Part shown: in pieces, positions 1 to 5,870 of the stretch
How the letters are laid out: each line of letters starts with the position of its first letter
Position numbering within the stretch: the first letter of the stretch is position 1
Origin: an uncultured Lachnospiraceae bacterium
GTDB taxonomy: Bacteria > Bacillota > Clostridia > Lachnospirales > Lachnospiraceae
Reading direction: 5' to 3'
Length of the DNA stretch: 13,526 nucleotides
Assembly: GCA_910588755.1 (NCBI GenBank)
Contig: CAJUQZ010000122.1
Coordinates: 587-14,112, forward strand
Notes under the pieces: model-generated
What the model saw: the letters and a program-made list of their open reading frames with translations, nothing else
Told to the model about the DNA's origin: nothing
The model's database searches: none
Position numbers and translations under genes: made by a program

Positions 1-26
1 TGTCATTGTATGATGACCAAATTTGT

Positions 27-200
27 GTATAATTTCAAATTTGCTCATTTATAATAAGTACAATAAGATAAAATAGAGAATAAAAACAGGGCCGGAAAGG
101 TAGAAAAGGATGAAAAGAAAGATATATAAAGCAATGTCATTTACTAAGAACTTCGATTAATCATTTGTAGCTATAAATGAGCAAATATTGAAATTTGTAC
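27..200. repeat. Imperfect long inverted repeat with a third motif copy nearby
   Basis: The left arm (27-53) and the right arm (172-200) are reverse complements over about 27 bases, apart from two one-base gaps and one mismatch. The best-conserved part is TTTGCTCATTTATA, exact at 40-53 and exact in inverse orientation at 172-185. A third copy with one mismatch lies at 296-309 in the first orientation. The arms are separated by about 118 bases without an ORF of note. This could be a regulator-binding palindrome pair, the ends of a small non-coding mobile element, or the remains of one; the sequence alone does not decide. Confidence 0.5.
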
Positions 201-313
201 TAATTTATCCGCCATACAACGACAGAACTGAGGTTTTATTTTTGTTTATCCTTGAGTGAAATACAAAATACAGAAGTTTTGTGCATTTTTCTGGATTTGC
301 TCAATTATAGTTT

Positions 314-390
314 GTAGAATAAAAGTTTTAGATAAAAAGTTTTAGATAAAAAGTTTGAGAATAAAAGTTTGAGAATAAAAAATTTTAAAG
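314..390 (+). repeat. A/T-rich tandem repeat, about 14-base unit
   Basis: About five consecutive degenerate units of the form ATAAAAGTTT(T)AG or ATAAAAGTTTGAGA follow one another, with unit lengths of 13 to 15 bases and A-run length differences. This is typical of slippage-prone DNA. It sits about 170 bases upstream of the UPF0340 start codon. A curved-DNA or promoter-related effect is possible but not shown. Confidence 0.6.
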
Positions 391-558
391 TAAACGCTTC
401 AAAAGATTTTCATGTTCAAGCGTAAGATTTAGGTGACAAGATTTTGTATACGATCATGCGCAAAATTGAAACGTGATATACGAAAATAGTGTCGAAATGA
501 AAGAGAAAAAAGATAGAGAAATCAGAGAAAAAGAAAGAGAAAAAAGAAGGGTAGAAAA

Positions 559-1131
559 ATGTGTGATTATGAAAACCAGAATTACGAGAGAGTAATAGGA
601 GAGTCAAAAAGAGTCGTTTCAGAGTTTCTAGAGGAGGCAAATCTAAAAAGAGGAAGTCTGGTGGTGATTGGTTGTTCCACAAGTGAGATTGCATCACATC
701 AGATTGGTTCCTTTTCGAATGCAGGGCTTGGGGAGGCCGTGTTTGTGGCAATGTATGAGGAGTTAAAGGAGGCTGGATTGTCAGTGGCTACCCAGTGCTG
801 CGAGCACTTAAACAGGGCGCTAATTATGTCGGAGGAGGATGCGCAGCGCTTTGGATATGAGGTGGTAAACGTGATACCGCAGCCTAAGGCGGGCGGTTCA
901 TTCTCGACAGCGGCCTGGAAACACCTAGAGCATCCGGTGGCAGTAGAGCATATACAGGCGCATGCTGGGATTGATATTGGCGATACACTGATTGGGATGC
1001 ATCTTAGGCCGGTGGCAGTGCCGGTGCGGATTGTGCATCCAATGATTGGCGGTGCGCGTGTAGTATGCGCAAGAACCAGGGCAAAATACGTCGGTGGCGG
1101 GCGGGCGCAATACAATGAGGAATTAGAGTAA
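559..1131 (+). CDS. UPF0340 / TIGR01440 family protein (YwlG-like)
   Basis: This 190-residue protein is of the usual length for the UPF0340 (TIGR01440, DUF436) family, which includes Bacillus YwlG and has no firmly established function. Family-type segments are visible: VVIGCSTSEIASHQIG near residues 35-50, QCCEHLNRALI near 78-89, and the C-terminal GMHLRPVAVPVR and GGARVVCARTRAKYVGGGRA near 146-182. No signal peptide or membrane segment is seen, so it is probably cytoplasmic. The ATG at 559 is preceded by AGAAGGG (545-551) at a spacing of 7, which supports this start. The gene stands alone, with a long AT-rich region before it and 281 bases after it, so it is probably its own transcription unit. 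Family assignment is from remembered conserved motifs; function is unknown. Confidence 0.85.
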   Translation: MCDYENQNYERVIGESKRVVSEFLEEANLKRGSLVVIGCSTSEIASHQIGSFSNAGLGEAVFVAMYEELKEAGLSVATQCCEHLNRALIMSEEDAQRFGYEVVNVIPQPKAGGSFSTAAWKHLEHPVAVEHIQAHAGIDIGDTLIGMHLRPVAVPVRIVHPMIGGARVVCARTRAKYVGGGRAQYNEELE

Positions 1132-1297
1132 CGGTTCGATAGGACTTGGCATTCGTTGCTAATTATGACTTTATAAGCCATGTGCGAAAATGTATTGGCA
1201 GCGGGTATAAATTCATTTGTGTTACGAATGAAGTTCACATTGTATTTTTTGTATGGATTTTATCTGTTATAGGATCACAGTGAACAGGAACGAGTTA

Positions 1298-1321
1298 GAA
1301 TAAACTTTTGAATAAACTTTT
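1298..1321 (+). repeat. Perfect 12-base tandem duplication
   Basis: GAATAAACTTTT occurs twice head to tail (1298-1309 and 1310-1321), about 35 bases upstream of the extended -10 promoter of the deacetylase gene. It resembles the ATAAAAGTTT units of the array at 314-390. The rest of the 1132-1412 spacer shows no gene and no convincing terminator. Confidence 0.6.
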
Positions 1322-1330
1322 TAAAATGTC

Positions 1331-1360
1331 TTTTCTAAAGTAGTGGTTGTGTGTTATAAT
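1331..1360 (+). promoter_or_regulatory. Putative sigma-A promoter, extended -10, for the deacetylase gene
   Basis: TGTTATAAT at 1352-1360 is a perfect extended -10 element (TGnTATAAT). The -35 candidate TTTTCT at 1331-1336, 18 bases upstream, is weak, which is common for extended -10 promoters. Transcription would start near 1367, giving a leader of about 46 bases before the ATG at 1413. It may also serve the bactofilin gene 59 bases further on and possibly the pyrH cluster. Confidence 0.6.
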
Positions 1361-1412
1361 CGATATAGCTATGATAAAATCAGCGGCTACAAAAGTATTA
1401 TGAAAGGGTAAT

Positions 1413-2444
1413 ATGCAATTAGAAGATCATAATGAAGAAACACAAGACTGGGCTACGGAACCCTTAAGGCCAGAGAGAAAGGGAAAGCCTCAAGGAAGTT
1501 TTGCTGATATCATGGTTCCGGTGCTCACGCTGATGACCATTGTGAATTGTGTGATCATACTTGTACTGGTGATGAATATTGGCAGAAAGGTGAATGGTCT
1601 GGAACAGCAGCTGACAGTGCTCCAGGACAATGCGGCAATCAGTGCTGCCCGTATGGCAGGAAGCGGGGGGGATTCCAGTGCAGTACAAGAGGAGTCTGAA
1701 CCTGTGAGTGTGGCTGATATCAACGGCAGCTACGTCGCTGATGCGGCGGAGGCGTCTGATATCGTGGAGGCAGCGATGTTGGAGGATACACACAAGTGGG
1801 ATGGCAGAGAGGATATCAGTGCTGATATCAGGAGGGTATACTTGACCTTTGATGATGGTCCGAGTGCCAATACAGACAGAATACTTGATATTCTCAATCA
1901 ATATGGTGTGAAGGCAACGTTTTTTGTGGTTGGTAAGGAGGGGTATTCCGATCAGTACCGGCGGATTGTGGAGGATGGACATACACTGGCGATGCATTCA
2001 TATAGCCATAAATACAGCGAAATTTACGCATCACTTGACGCGTACAGGAAGGATTTGACAAAGCTTCATGATTATCTGTATGAGCTTACTGGTGTGGATT
2101 GCAATATTGTACGGTTTCCAGGTGGCAGCAGTAACACGACCAGCCGCGTTAACATGTGGGAGCTGATCAATTATCTCAATAAAGAGAATATGGTGTATTT
2201 TGACTGGAATGTGTCGAGTGGGGATGCCTCCGGTGGCGGAAAGAGTGTGGATCAGATTGTCAATAATGTGCTTGGCAGTATTGATCAGTACAATAATGCG
2301 GTTGTTCTTTTCCATGATGCGGCAGGAAAGGATACAACGGTTGACGCGCTGCCTGCGATCATAGAGCACATACTGGAATCTGACAACACAGTGCTCCTGC
2401 CGATATCGGAGGACACAGTGCGGGTGCAGCATTTACATGAGTAG
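1413..2444 (+). CDS. Membrane-anchored polysaccharide deacetylase (NodB/CE4 domain)
   Basis: This 343-residue protein has a polar N-terminus (1-33), one membrane helix (about 34-54), a short helical and acidic linker (about 57-135) and a C-terminal NodB homology domain. That topology would place the catalytic domain outside the cell. All five CE4 motifs are visible: TFDDGP at 145-150 (catalytic and metal Asp 147/148), HSYSH at 195-199 (metal His 195 and 199), RFPGGSS at 234-240, DWNVSSGD at 264-271 and LFHD at 299-302. Enzymes of this family remove acetyl groups from peptidoglycan, chitin-like or other N-acetylated polymers. The substrate is not readable here, but a wall polymer is the natural guess. 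The start is supported by GAAAGGG at 1402-1408, although the 4-base spacing is short. It is followed by a bactofilin gene on the same strand, so the pair may act together in wall or shape control. Confidence 0.92.
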   Translation: MQLEDHNEETQDWATEPLRPERKGKPQGSFADIMVPVLTLMTIVNCVIILVLVMNIGRKVNGLEQQLTVLQDNAAISAARMAGSGGDSSAVQEESEPVSVADINGSYVADAAEASDIVEAAMLEDTHKWDGREDISADIRRVYLTFDDGPSANTDRILDILNQYGVKATFFVVGKEGYSDQYRRIVEDGHTLAMHSYSHKYSEIYASLDAYRKDLTKLHDYLYELTGVDCNIVRFPGGSSNTTSRVNMWELINYLNKENMVYFDWNVSSGDASGGGKSVDQIVNNVLGSIDQYNNAVVLFHDAAGKDTTVDALPAIIEHILESDNTVLLPISEDTVRVQHLHE

Positions 2445-2503
2445 CCAGGGGATACTGAATTACTGAAATAAAAATATACTAAGAAATTGGAGGATAATTT
2501 ACT

Positions 2504-3529
2504 ATGGGTTTTTTTCAGGATTTAAAGCAGGATTTATCACAGACGGTTAATGAGCTTGAAGCTGAGGATGCGGTAGCTGGCCTGAATCTTGAGGGCGAGG
2601 AGGCCACGGCCTCTGAGGACTTGTTTGGGGATGCAGCAGACACAGACTTTGCTGACCTTGAGGCGATGCTGGCACAGGGAGTTGCCGCGCTTGGGGATGC
2701 ACCGGTGGAGCCGTCTGGCCTGCAGGAGCATGCTGTACAGCCGGACGCTGATATGGCGGCCGTGATGAATACGATAGAGTATGCCCAGGAACCAGCAGTA
2801 GATACAACAGGGGAAAACCTTACTGCGGAAACGGGGCAGGAAATCGTTCTGACAGAGATGGCAGAACCTGTTGAGGCAGATATGGGTGCGGAGTTTATGA
2901 CGCAGACACCTGTAGAGCAAAATAATAATATAAGTGAGGCAGACGCAGAGATGGAACAATTATTAAACGAGGTGGAACAGAATTTACAGGAGTCGTCATA
3001 TATGGATGCGGCACCAGCAGCAGAACCTGAGGCTGACTTTGATACGAGTGCCGCAGCTTCAACGGATACGGCAGTGATTACTGCTGGAATGAATATCATG
3101 GGTGATGTGACGAGCAGCGGCAACATGGATTTGATTGGAAGCATCACAGGCAATATTGAGATTTTCGGCAAGCTTAATGTGACAGGAAGCATTACAGGTA
3201 ATTCCGCAGCTGCAGAGATTTACGCGGAGTCTGCGCAGATCAACGGGGAGGTAAAGAGTAAGGGCAGCGTGAAGATCGGGCAGAGTTCTGTCGTGATTGG
3301 CAATATTTTTGCCACAAGCGCAGTGATTGCGGGTGCTGTGAAGGGAGATATTGATGTGCATGGGCCTGTCATACTTGATACGTCCGCAATCGTGATGGGG
3401 AATATCAAATCCAAATCCGTGCAGATCAACAATGGTGCGGTGATCGAGGGTATGTGTTCACAGTGCTATGCAGATGTCAGTCCTTCGGCTTTCTTTAATG
3501 ATGTGAAGAAAAACAGAAAACAGTCATAA
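2504..3529 (+). CDS. Bactofilin / polymer-forming cytoskeletal protein with long acidic N-terminal extension
   Basis: The C-terminal part (about residues 188-320) is a bactofilin domain (PF04519, DUF583). It has successive short beta-rung repeats such as GDVTSSGNMDLIGSITGNI, GEVKSKGSVKIG and GDIDVHGPVIL, as expected for the right-handed beta-helix that polymerises into filaments without nucleotide. Before it lie about 187 residues rich in Glu, Asp, Ala and Pro, probably disordered. The very N-terminus (MGFFQDLKQDLSQTV) could form an amphipathic membrane-binding helix; that is inference. Bactofilins are usually 100-200 residues, so 341 is long. A CSQC pair (318 and 321) follows the last rungs. 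GGAGG at 2489-2493 is the ribosome binding site, and a TATACT at 2475-2480 without a good -35 is only a weak promoter candidate. The gene lies between a wall-type deacetylase and pyrH; bactofilins often act as scaffolds for wall enzymes. Confidence 0.88.
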   Translation: MGFFQDLKQDLSQTVNELEAEDAVAGLNLEGEEATASEDLFGDAADTDFADLEAMLAQGVAALGDAPVEPSGLQEHAVQPDADMAAVMNTIEYAQEPAVDTTGENLTAETGQEIVLTEMAEPVEADMGAEFMTQTPVEQNNNISEADAEMEQLLNEVEQNLQESSYMDAAPAAEPEADFDTSAAASTDTAVITAGMNIMGDVTSSGNMDLIGSITGNIEIFGKLNVTGSITGNSAAAEIYAESAQINGEVKSKGSVKIGQSSVVIGNIFATSAVIAGAVKGDIDVHGPVILDTSAIVMGNIKSKSVQINNGAVIEGMCSQCYADVSPSAFFNDVKKNRKQS

Positions 3530-3552
3530 AGACGATAGGAGCTGGCTTTGTT

Positions 3553-4248
3553 ATGAAAAGAATATTATTGAAGTTAAGCGGCGAGGCGCTTGCCGGAGAT
3601 AAGAAAACAGGTTTTGACGAACCTACAGTGATGGCAGTTGCAAGGCAGGTAAAAGAGATTGTGGACAGCGGTGTGCAGGTGGGAATCGTGATAGGCGGTG
3701 GTAATTTCTGGCGAGGCAGGACAAGTGAGACGATCGACCGCACAAAGGCAGATCAGATTGGCATGCTGGCCACTGTTATGAACTGTATCTATGTATCTGA
3801 GATTTTCCGGTATATTGGTATGGGGACAGAGCTGTTTACGCCGTTTCAGTGTGCGGCCTTTACGGGACTTTTCTCGAAGGATAAAGCGCTTGCGGCACTT
3901 GCGGCAGGAAAGGTAGTGTTTTTCGCAGGCGGCATAGGACATCCGTATTTCTCGACGGATATGGGGACTGTGCTTAGGGCGGTAGAGATTGAGGCGGACA
4001 TGATTCTGTCTGCGAGGGCGGTTGACGGTGTATATGACTCCGATCCCAAGCTTAACAGAGATGCGAAAAAGTATGATACGATTCCGATTAAGGAGGTCGT
4101 TGACAGGCAGCTTGGCGTGATGGACCTTGCAGCGGCAGTGCTCTGTATGGAGAATAAGATGCCAATGACGATATTTGGATTGAACGGGGAGAATAGTATT
4201 ATCAACACAGTAAAGGGAAACTCAAACGGTACTGTCATTACAGTCTGA
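3553..4248 (+). CDS. pyrH: UMP kinase (uridylate kinase)
   Basis: PyrH phosphorylates UMP to UDP with ATP in the cytoplasm, feeding RNA, DNA and UDP-sugar synthesis. The 231-residue protein belongs to the amino acid kinase fold and is close to the usual length (about 235-245). Visible motifs are KLSGEAL at 7-13 (phosphate binding), IGGGNFWRG at 47-55 (UMP/phosphate loop), DQIGMLATVMN at 68-78, GGIGHPYFSTD at 126-136 where E. coli has GTGNPFFTTD, and VDGVYDSDP at 157-165 (nucleotide binding). It begins 23 bases after the bactofilin stop. TAGGAG ending at 3541 serves as a somewhat distant ribosome binding site (11 bases). In many Firmicutes pyrH follows rpsB-tsf; here it follows a bactofilin. 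Confidence 0.97.
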   Translation: MKRILLKLSGEALAGDKKTGFDEPTVMAVARQVKEIVDSGVQVGIVIGGGNFWRGRTSETIDRTKADQIGMLATVMNCIYVSEIFRYIGMGTELFTPFQCAAFTGLFSKDKALAALAAGKVVFFAGGIGHPYFSTDMGTVLRAVEIEADMILSARAVDGVYDSDPKLNRDAKKYDTIPIKEVVDRQLGVMDLAAAVLCMENKMPMTIFGLNGENSIINTVKGNSNGTVITV

Positions 4249-4308
4249 TTCGATGGGTGCAGGCTGCTGTATCAGAGTTTTAGTACAAAATCAAGGAGGA
4301 CATAGAAA

Positions 4309-4860
4309 ATGGACGCAAGAGTAAAAACATATGATGACAAGATGCAGAAGGCGCTTGATTTTCTCTTATCAGATTATCAGACAATACGTGCAGGACGTGC
4401 AAATCCACATGTGCTTGACAGGATAAAAGTTGATTATTATGGAACGCCTACGCCGATCCAGCAGGTTGGAAATATCACGGTTCCGGAGGCGAGAATGATT
4501 CAGATTGCACCGTGGGAAAAGAGTCTCATCAAGGCAATAGAGAAGGCCATATTGGCATCGGATATCGGCATTACACCAAACAATGACGGCGCGGTGATAC
4601 GCCTTGTGTTTCCAGAGCTTACTGAGGAGCGCAGAAAAGAGCTGGTGAAGGACATCAAGAAAAAGGGCGAGGACTGTAAGGTGGCTGTCCGCAATATCAG
4701 ACGCGATGCCAATGACGCTTTTAAGAAGCTTGCAAAGTCAGAGGTGTCAGAGGATGAGATCAAGGATCTGGAGGACGCGGTGCAGAAGCTGACCGACAAA
4801 TATATCAAAGATGTGGATAAGGCAATCGATGAAAAATCCAAGGAAGTTTTAACTGTATAA
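4309..4860 (+). CDS. frr: Ribosome recycling factor
   Basis: RRF splits the post-termination ribosome together with EF-G. The 183-residue product has the standard family length (about 185). The helical domain I is formed by residues 1-30 and 105-183, and the small domain II by 31-104. Family segments include IRAGRANP at 26-33, YGTPTPIQQV at 44-53 and VRNIRRDAND at 127-136, the last carrying the conserved Arg pair that contacts 23S rRNA. A strong AAGGAGGA (4293-4300) lies 8 bases before the ATG. The gene follows pyrH at 60 bases with no terminator visible between them, the conserved pyrH-frr pairing. The stop codon overlaps a TATAATATAAT run (4856-4866). Confidence 0.98.
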   Translation: MDARVKTYDDKMQKALDFLLSDYQTIRAGRANPHVLDRIKVDYYGTPTPIQQVGNITVPEARMIQIAPWEKSLIKAIEKAILASDIGITPNNDGAVIRLVFPELTEERRKELVKDIKKKGEDCKVAVRNIRRDANDAFKKLAKSEVSEDEIKDLEDAVQKLTDKYIKDVDKAIDEKSKEVLTV

Positions 4861-4882
4861 TATAATACAATAAATGAAAGGC

Positions 4883-4921
4883 AGGGGGGCGTGCACAGGG
4901 GATGTAGTGCCCTCCTCTTTT
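4883..4921 (+). terminator. Possible hairpin terminator or attenuator after frr
   Basis: AGGGGGGC (4883-4890) pairs with GCCCTCCT (4909-4916), eight pairs with one G-T wobble, and an inner GCAC/GTGC can extend the fold. It is followed by a short, interrupted T run (CTCTTTTA). The T run is weaker than in a typical intrinsic terminator, so partial termination, processing or simply another palindromic unit of the following cluster are all possible. Confidence 0.4.
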
Positions 4922-4928
4922 ATGCACA

Positions 4929-4969
4929 GGGGTGCGTATGGAAATTAGCAGCTTTGCTGCACGCACCCC
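4929..4969 (+). repeat. Perfect 9-bp palindrome with nested inner hairpin
   Basis: GGGGTGCGT (4929-4937) is the exact reverse complement of ACGCACCCC (4961-4969). Inside it, GCAGC (4948-4952) and GCTGC (4956-4960) form a second 5-bp stem with a TTT loop, leaving a 10-base one-sided bulge. No T run follows, so it does not look like a terminator. The sequence TGCACAGGGG precedes it at 4923-4932 and also occurs at 4892-4901. Confidence 0.7.
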
Positions 4970-5115
4970 GCGCGGCGAGTAGGGGAAAGTCTTCCCTACT
5001 CGATTGCACACGGGCATCCAGATGAAAATGTCATCAAACCGATAAATCGGTTGGCTGACGGACGCCCGGCGCGGCGAGTAGTGGAGAAGGGCATTCCCCT
5101 ACTCGATTGCACACG
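4970..5115 (+). repeat. Duplicated hairpin repeat around a third stem-loop
   Basis: Two copies of the same palindromic unit lie at 4970-5012 and 5069-5115. Both begin with GCGCGGCGAGTAG and end with CCCTACTCGATTGCACACG, identical over 13 and 19 bases, while the loop-side bases differ in sequence and length. In each, CGAGTAG pairs with CTACTCG; the first copy has a stem of about 11 bp. Between them, 5012-5067 forms another stem (GGGC/GCCC then TCC/GGA, with one mismatch) holding two small hairpins, including AACCGA/TCGGTT with a TAAA loop. No ORF is plausible across it. The pattern fits a dispersed palindromic (REP/BIME-like) repeat or a structured non-coding element; which one cannot be decided here. 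Confidence 0.65.
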
Positions 5116-5160
5116 AAAAATGTCAGCAAAGGCTAAGTGCAGGCGAAAGGAGATAGGGAT

Positions 5161-5868
5161 ATGAATGGACCAAATCATGTGGCGATCATTCTTGATGGGA
5201 ACGGACGATGGGCAAAGGCAAAGGGACTCCCGCGCACGGCTGGTCATGTGCAGGGGGCAAAGGTGGTAGAACAGATCTGTGAGGACGCTTACAATATGGG
5301 AATCAATTATCTTACTGTGTATGCATTTTCGACAGAGAACTGGAACAGGCCGGACAGCGAGGTGGCAACCCTGATGAATCTGCTTCGCAATTATATGAAA
5401 AACAGTATCAAGCGCGCCCAGAAAAATAATATGTGTGTGCGGGTGCTGGGCGATAAATCCGGTCTGGCGGACGACTTGAGAGCCAGTATTGAGGAGTTGG
5501 AGCAGGCAACGAAAAACAATACAGGGCTTCATTTTCAGATTGCGATTAATTACGGGGGACGTGACGAGCTCAAAAGAGGCATTGTGAAGCTTGCGGAGCA
5601 GATTGCGGCTGGAAATCTGCGACCGGAGGAAATTGATGATGGGAAGCTGGAAGCCTGTCTGGACACGGCGGGACTGCCGGACCCGGATCTGCTGATCCGG
5701 ACATCGGGCGAGCAGAGAATATCGAATTTCCTGCTGTGGCAGCTTGCCTATTCGGAGCTGTATTTCACATCGGTTCCGTGGCCGGATTTTGACAAAAACG
5801 AGCTTGCCAGGGCGGTGGAAGCGTACCAGAACAGAGACCGGAGATATGGTCTTGTGAAGGAGGAGTAG
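5161..5868 (+). CDS. uppS: Isoprenyl transferase (undecaprenyl diphosphate synthase)
   Basis: UppS is a cis-prenyltransferase that extends farnesyl diphosphate with isopentenyl diphosphate to the C55 lipid carrier used for peptidoglycan and other wall polymers. The 235-residue product has HVAIILDGNGRWA at 6-18, with the catalytic Asp 12, then LTVYAFSTENWNRP near 51-64, INYGGRDEL near 129-137 and RTSGEQRISNF at 180-190 followed by LAYSELYF, all typical of the family. The ATG at 5161 is chosen over a GTG at 5137 because AAAGGAGA (5146-5153) sits 8 bases ahead of it and the family HVAIIxDGNGRW motif normally lies close to the N-terminus. It is separated from frr by 300 bases of palindromic repeats and is followed by cdsA after two bases. 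Dxr and IspG, encoded downstream, help make its substrate. Confidence 0.97.
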   Translation: MNGPNHVAIILDGNGRWAKAKGLPRTAGHVQGAKVVEQICEDAYNMGINYLTVYAFSTENWNRPDSEVATLMNLLRNYMKNSIKRAQKNNMCVRVLGDKSGLADDLRASIEELEQATKNNTGLHFQIAINYGGRDELKRGIVKLAEQIAAGNLRPEEIDDGKLEACLDTAGLPDPDLLIRTSGEQRISNFLLWQLAYSELYFTSVPWPDFDKNELARAVEAYQNRDRRYGLVKEE

Positions 5869-5870
5869 GA

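Larger units (their letters stand above)
1..558. other. AT-rich gene-free flank upstream of the UPF0340 gene
   Basis: No convincing gene is seen on either strand in this 558-base stretch, which is visibly richer in A and T than the rest of the window. It holds three copies of a 14-base motif (40-53, 172-185 inverted, 296-309), an A/T-rich tandem array (314-390), a 6-base inverted repeat with arms 394-399 and 418-423, and a purine-rich run (494-558) leading into the ribosome binding site of the next gene. A TATAAT lies at 28-33 without a good -35. A 16-codon ORF at 110-160 is present but not supported as a gene. Confidence 0.7.

Noticed and set aside
110..160. A 16-codon ORF (MKRKIYKAMSFTKNFD) after a GGAAAGG-like site
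   Set aside because: Very short, in AT-rich repeat-bearing DNA, with no recognisable product; chance is more likely, though a degraded gene start cannot be excluded.
1208..1250. Possible terminator after the UPF0340 gene (TTCATT/AATGAA followed by T-rich sequence)
   Set aside because: The stem is only six A/T-rich pairs around a 9-base loop and the T run is not adjacent, so it does not meet the usual form.
3928..3960. GGIGHPYFSTD in PyrH where E. coli has GTGNPFFTTD, as a possible altered active site
   Set aside because: To my knowledge this wording is a common clostridial variant; the surrounding motifs are intact, so it is not a sign of changed function.
5137..5160. GTG at 5137 as the uppS start, adding eight residues
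   Set aside because: The good AAAGGAGA at 5146-5153 lies inside that extension and is correctly spaced for ATG 5161.
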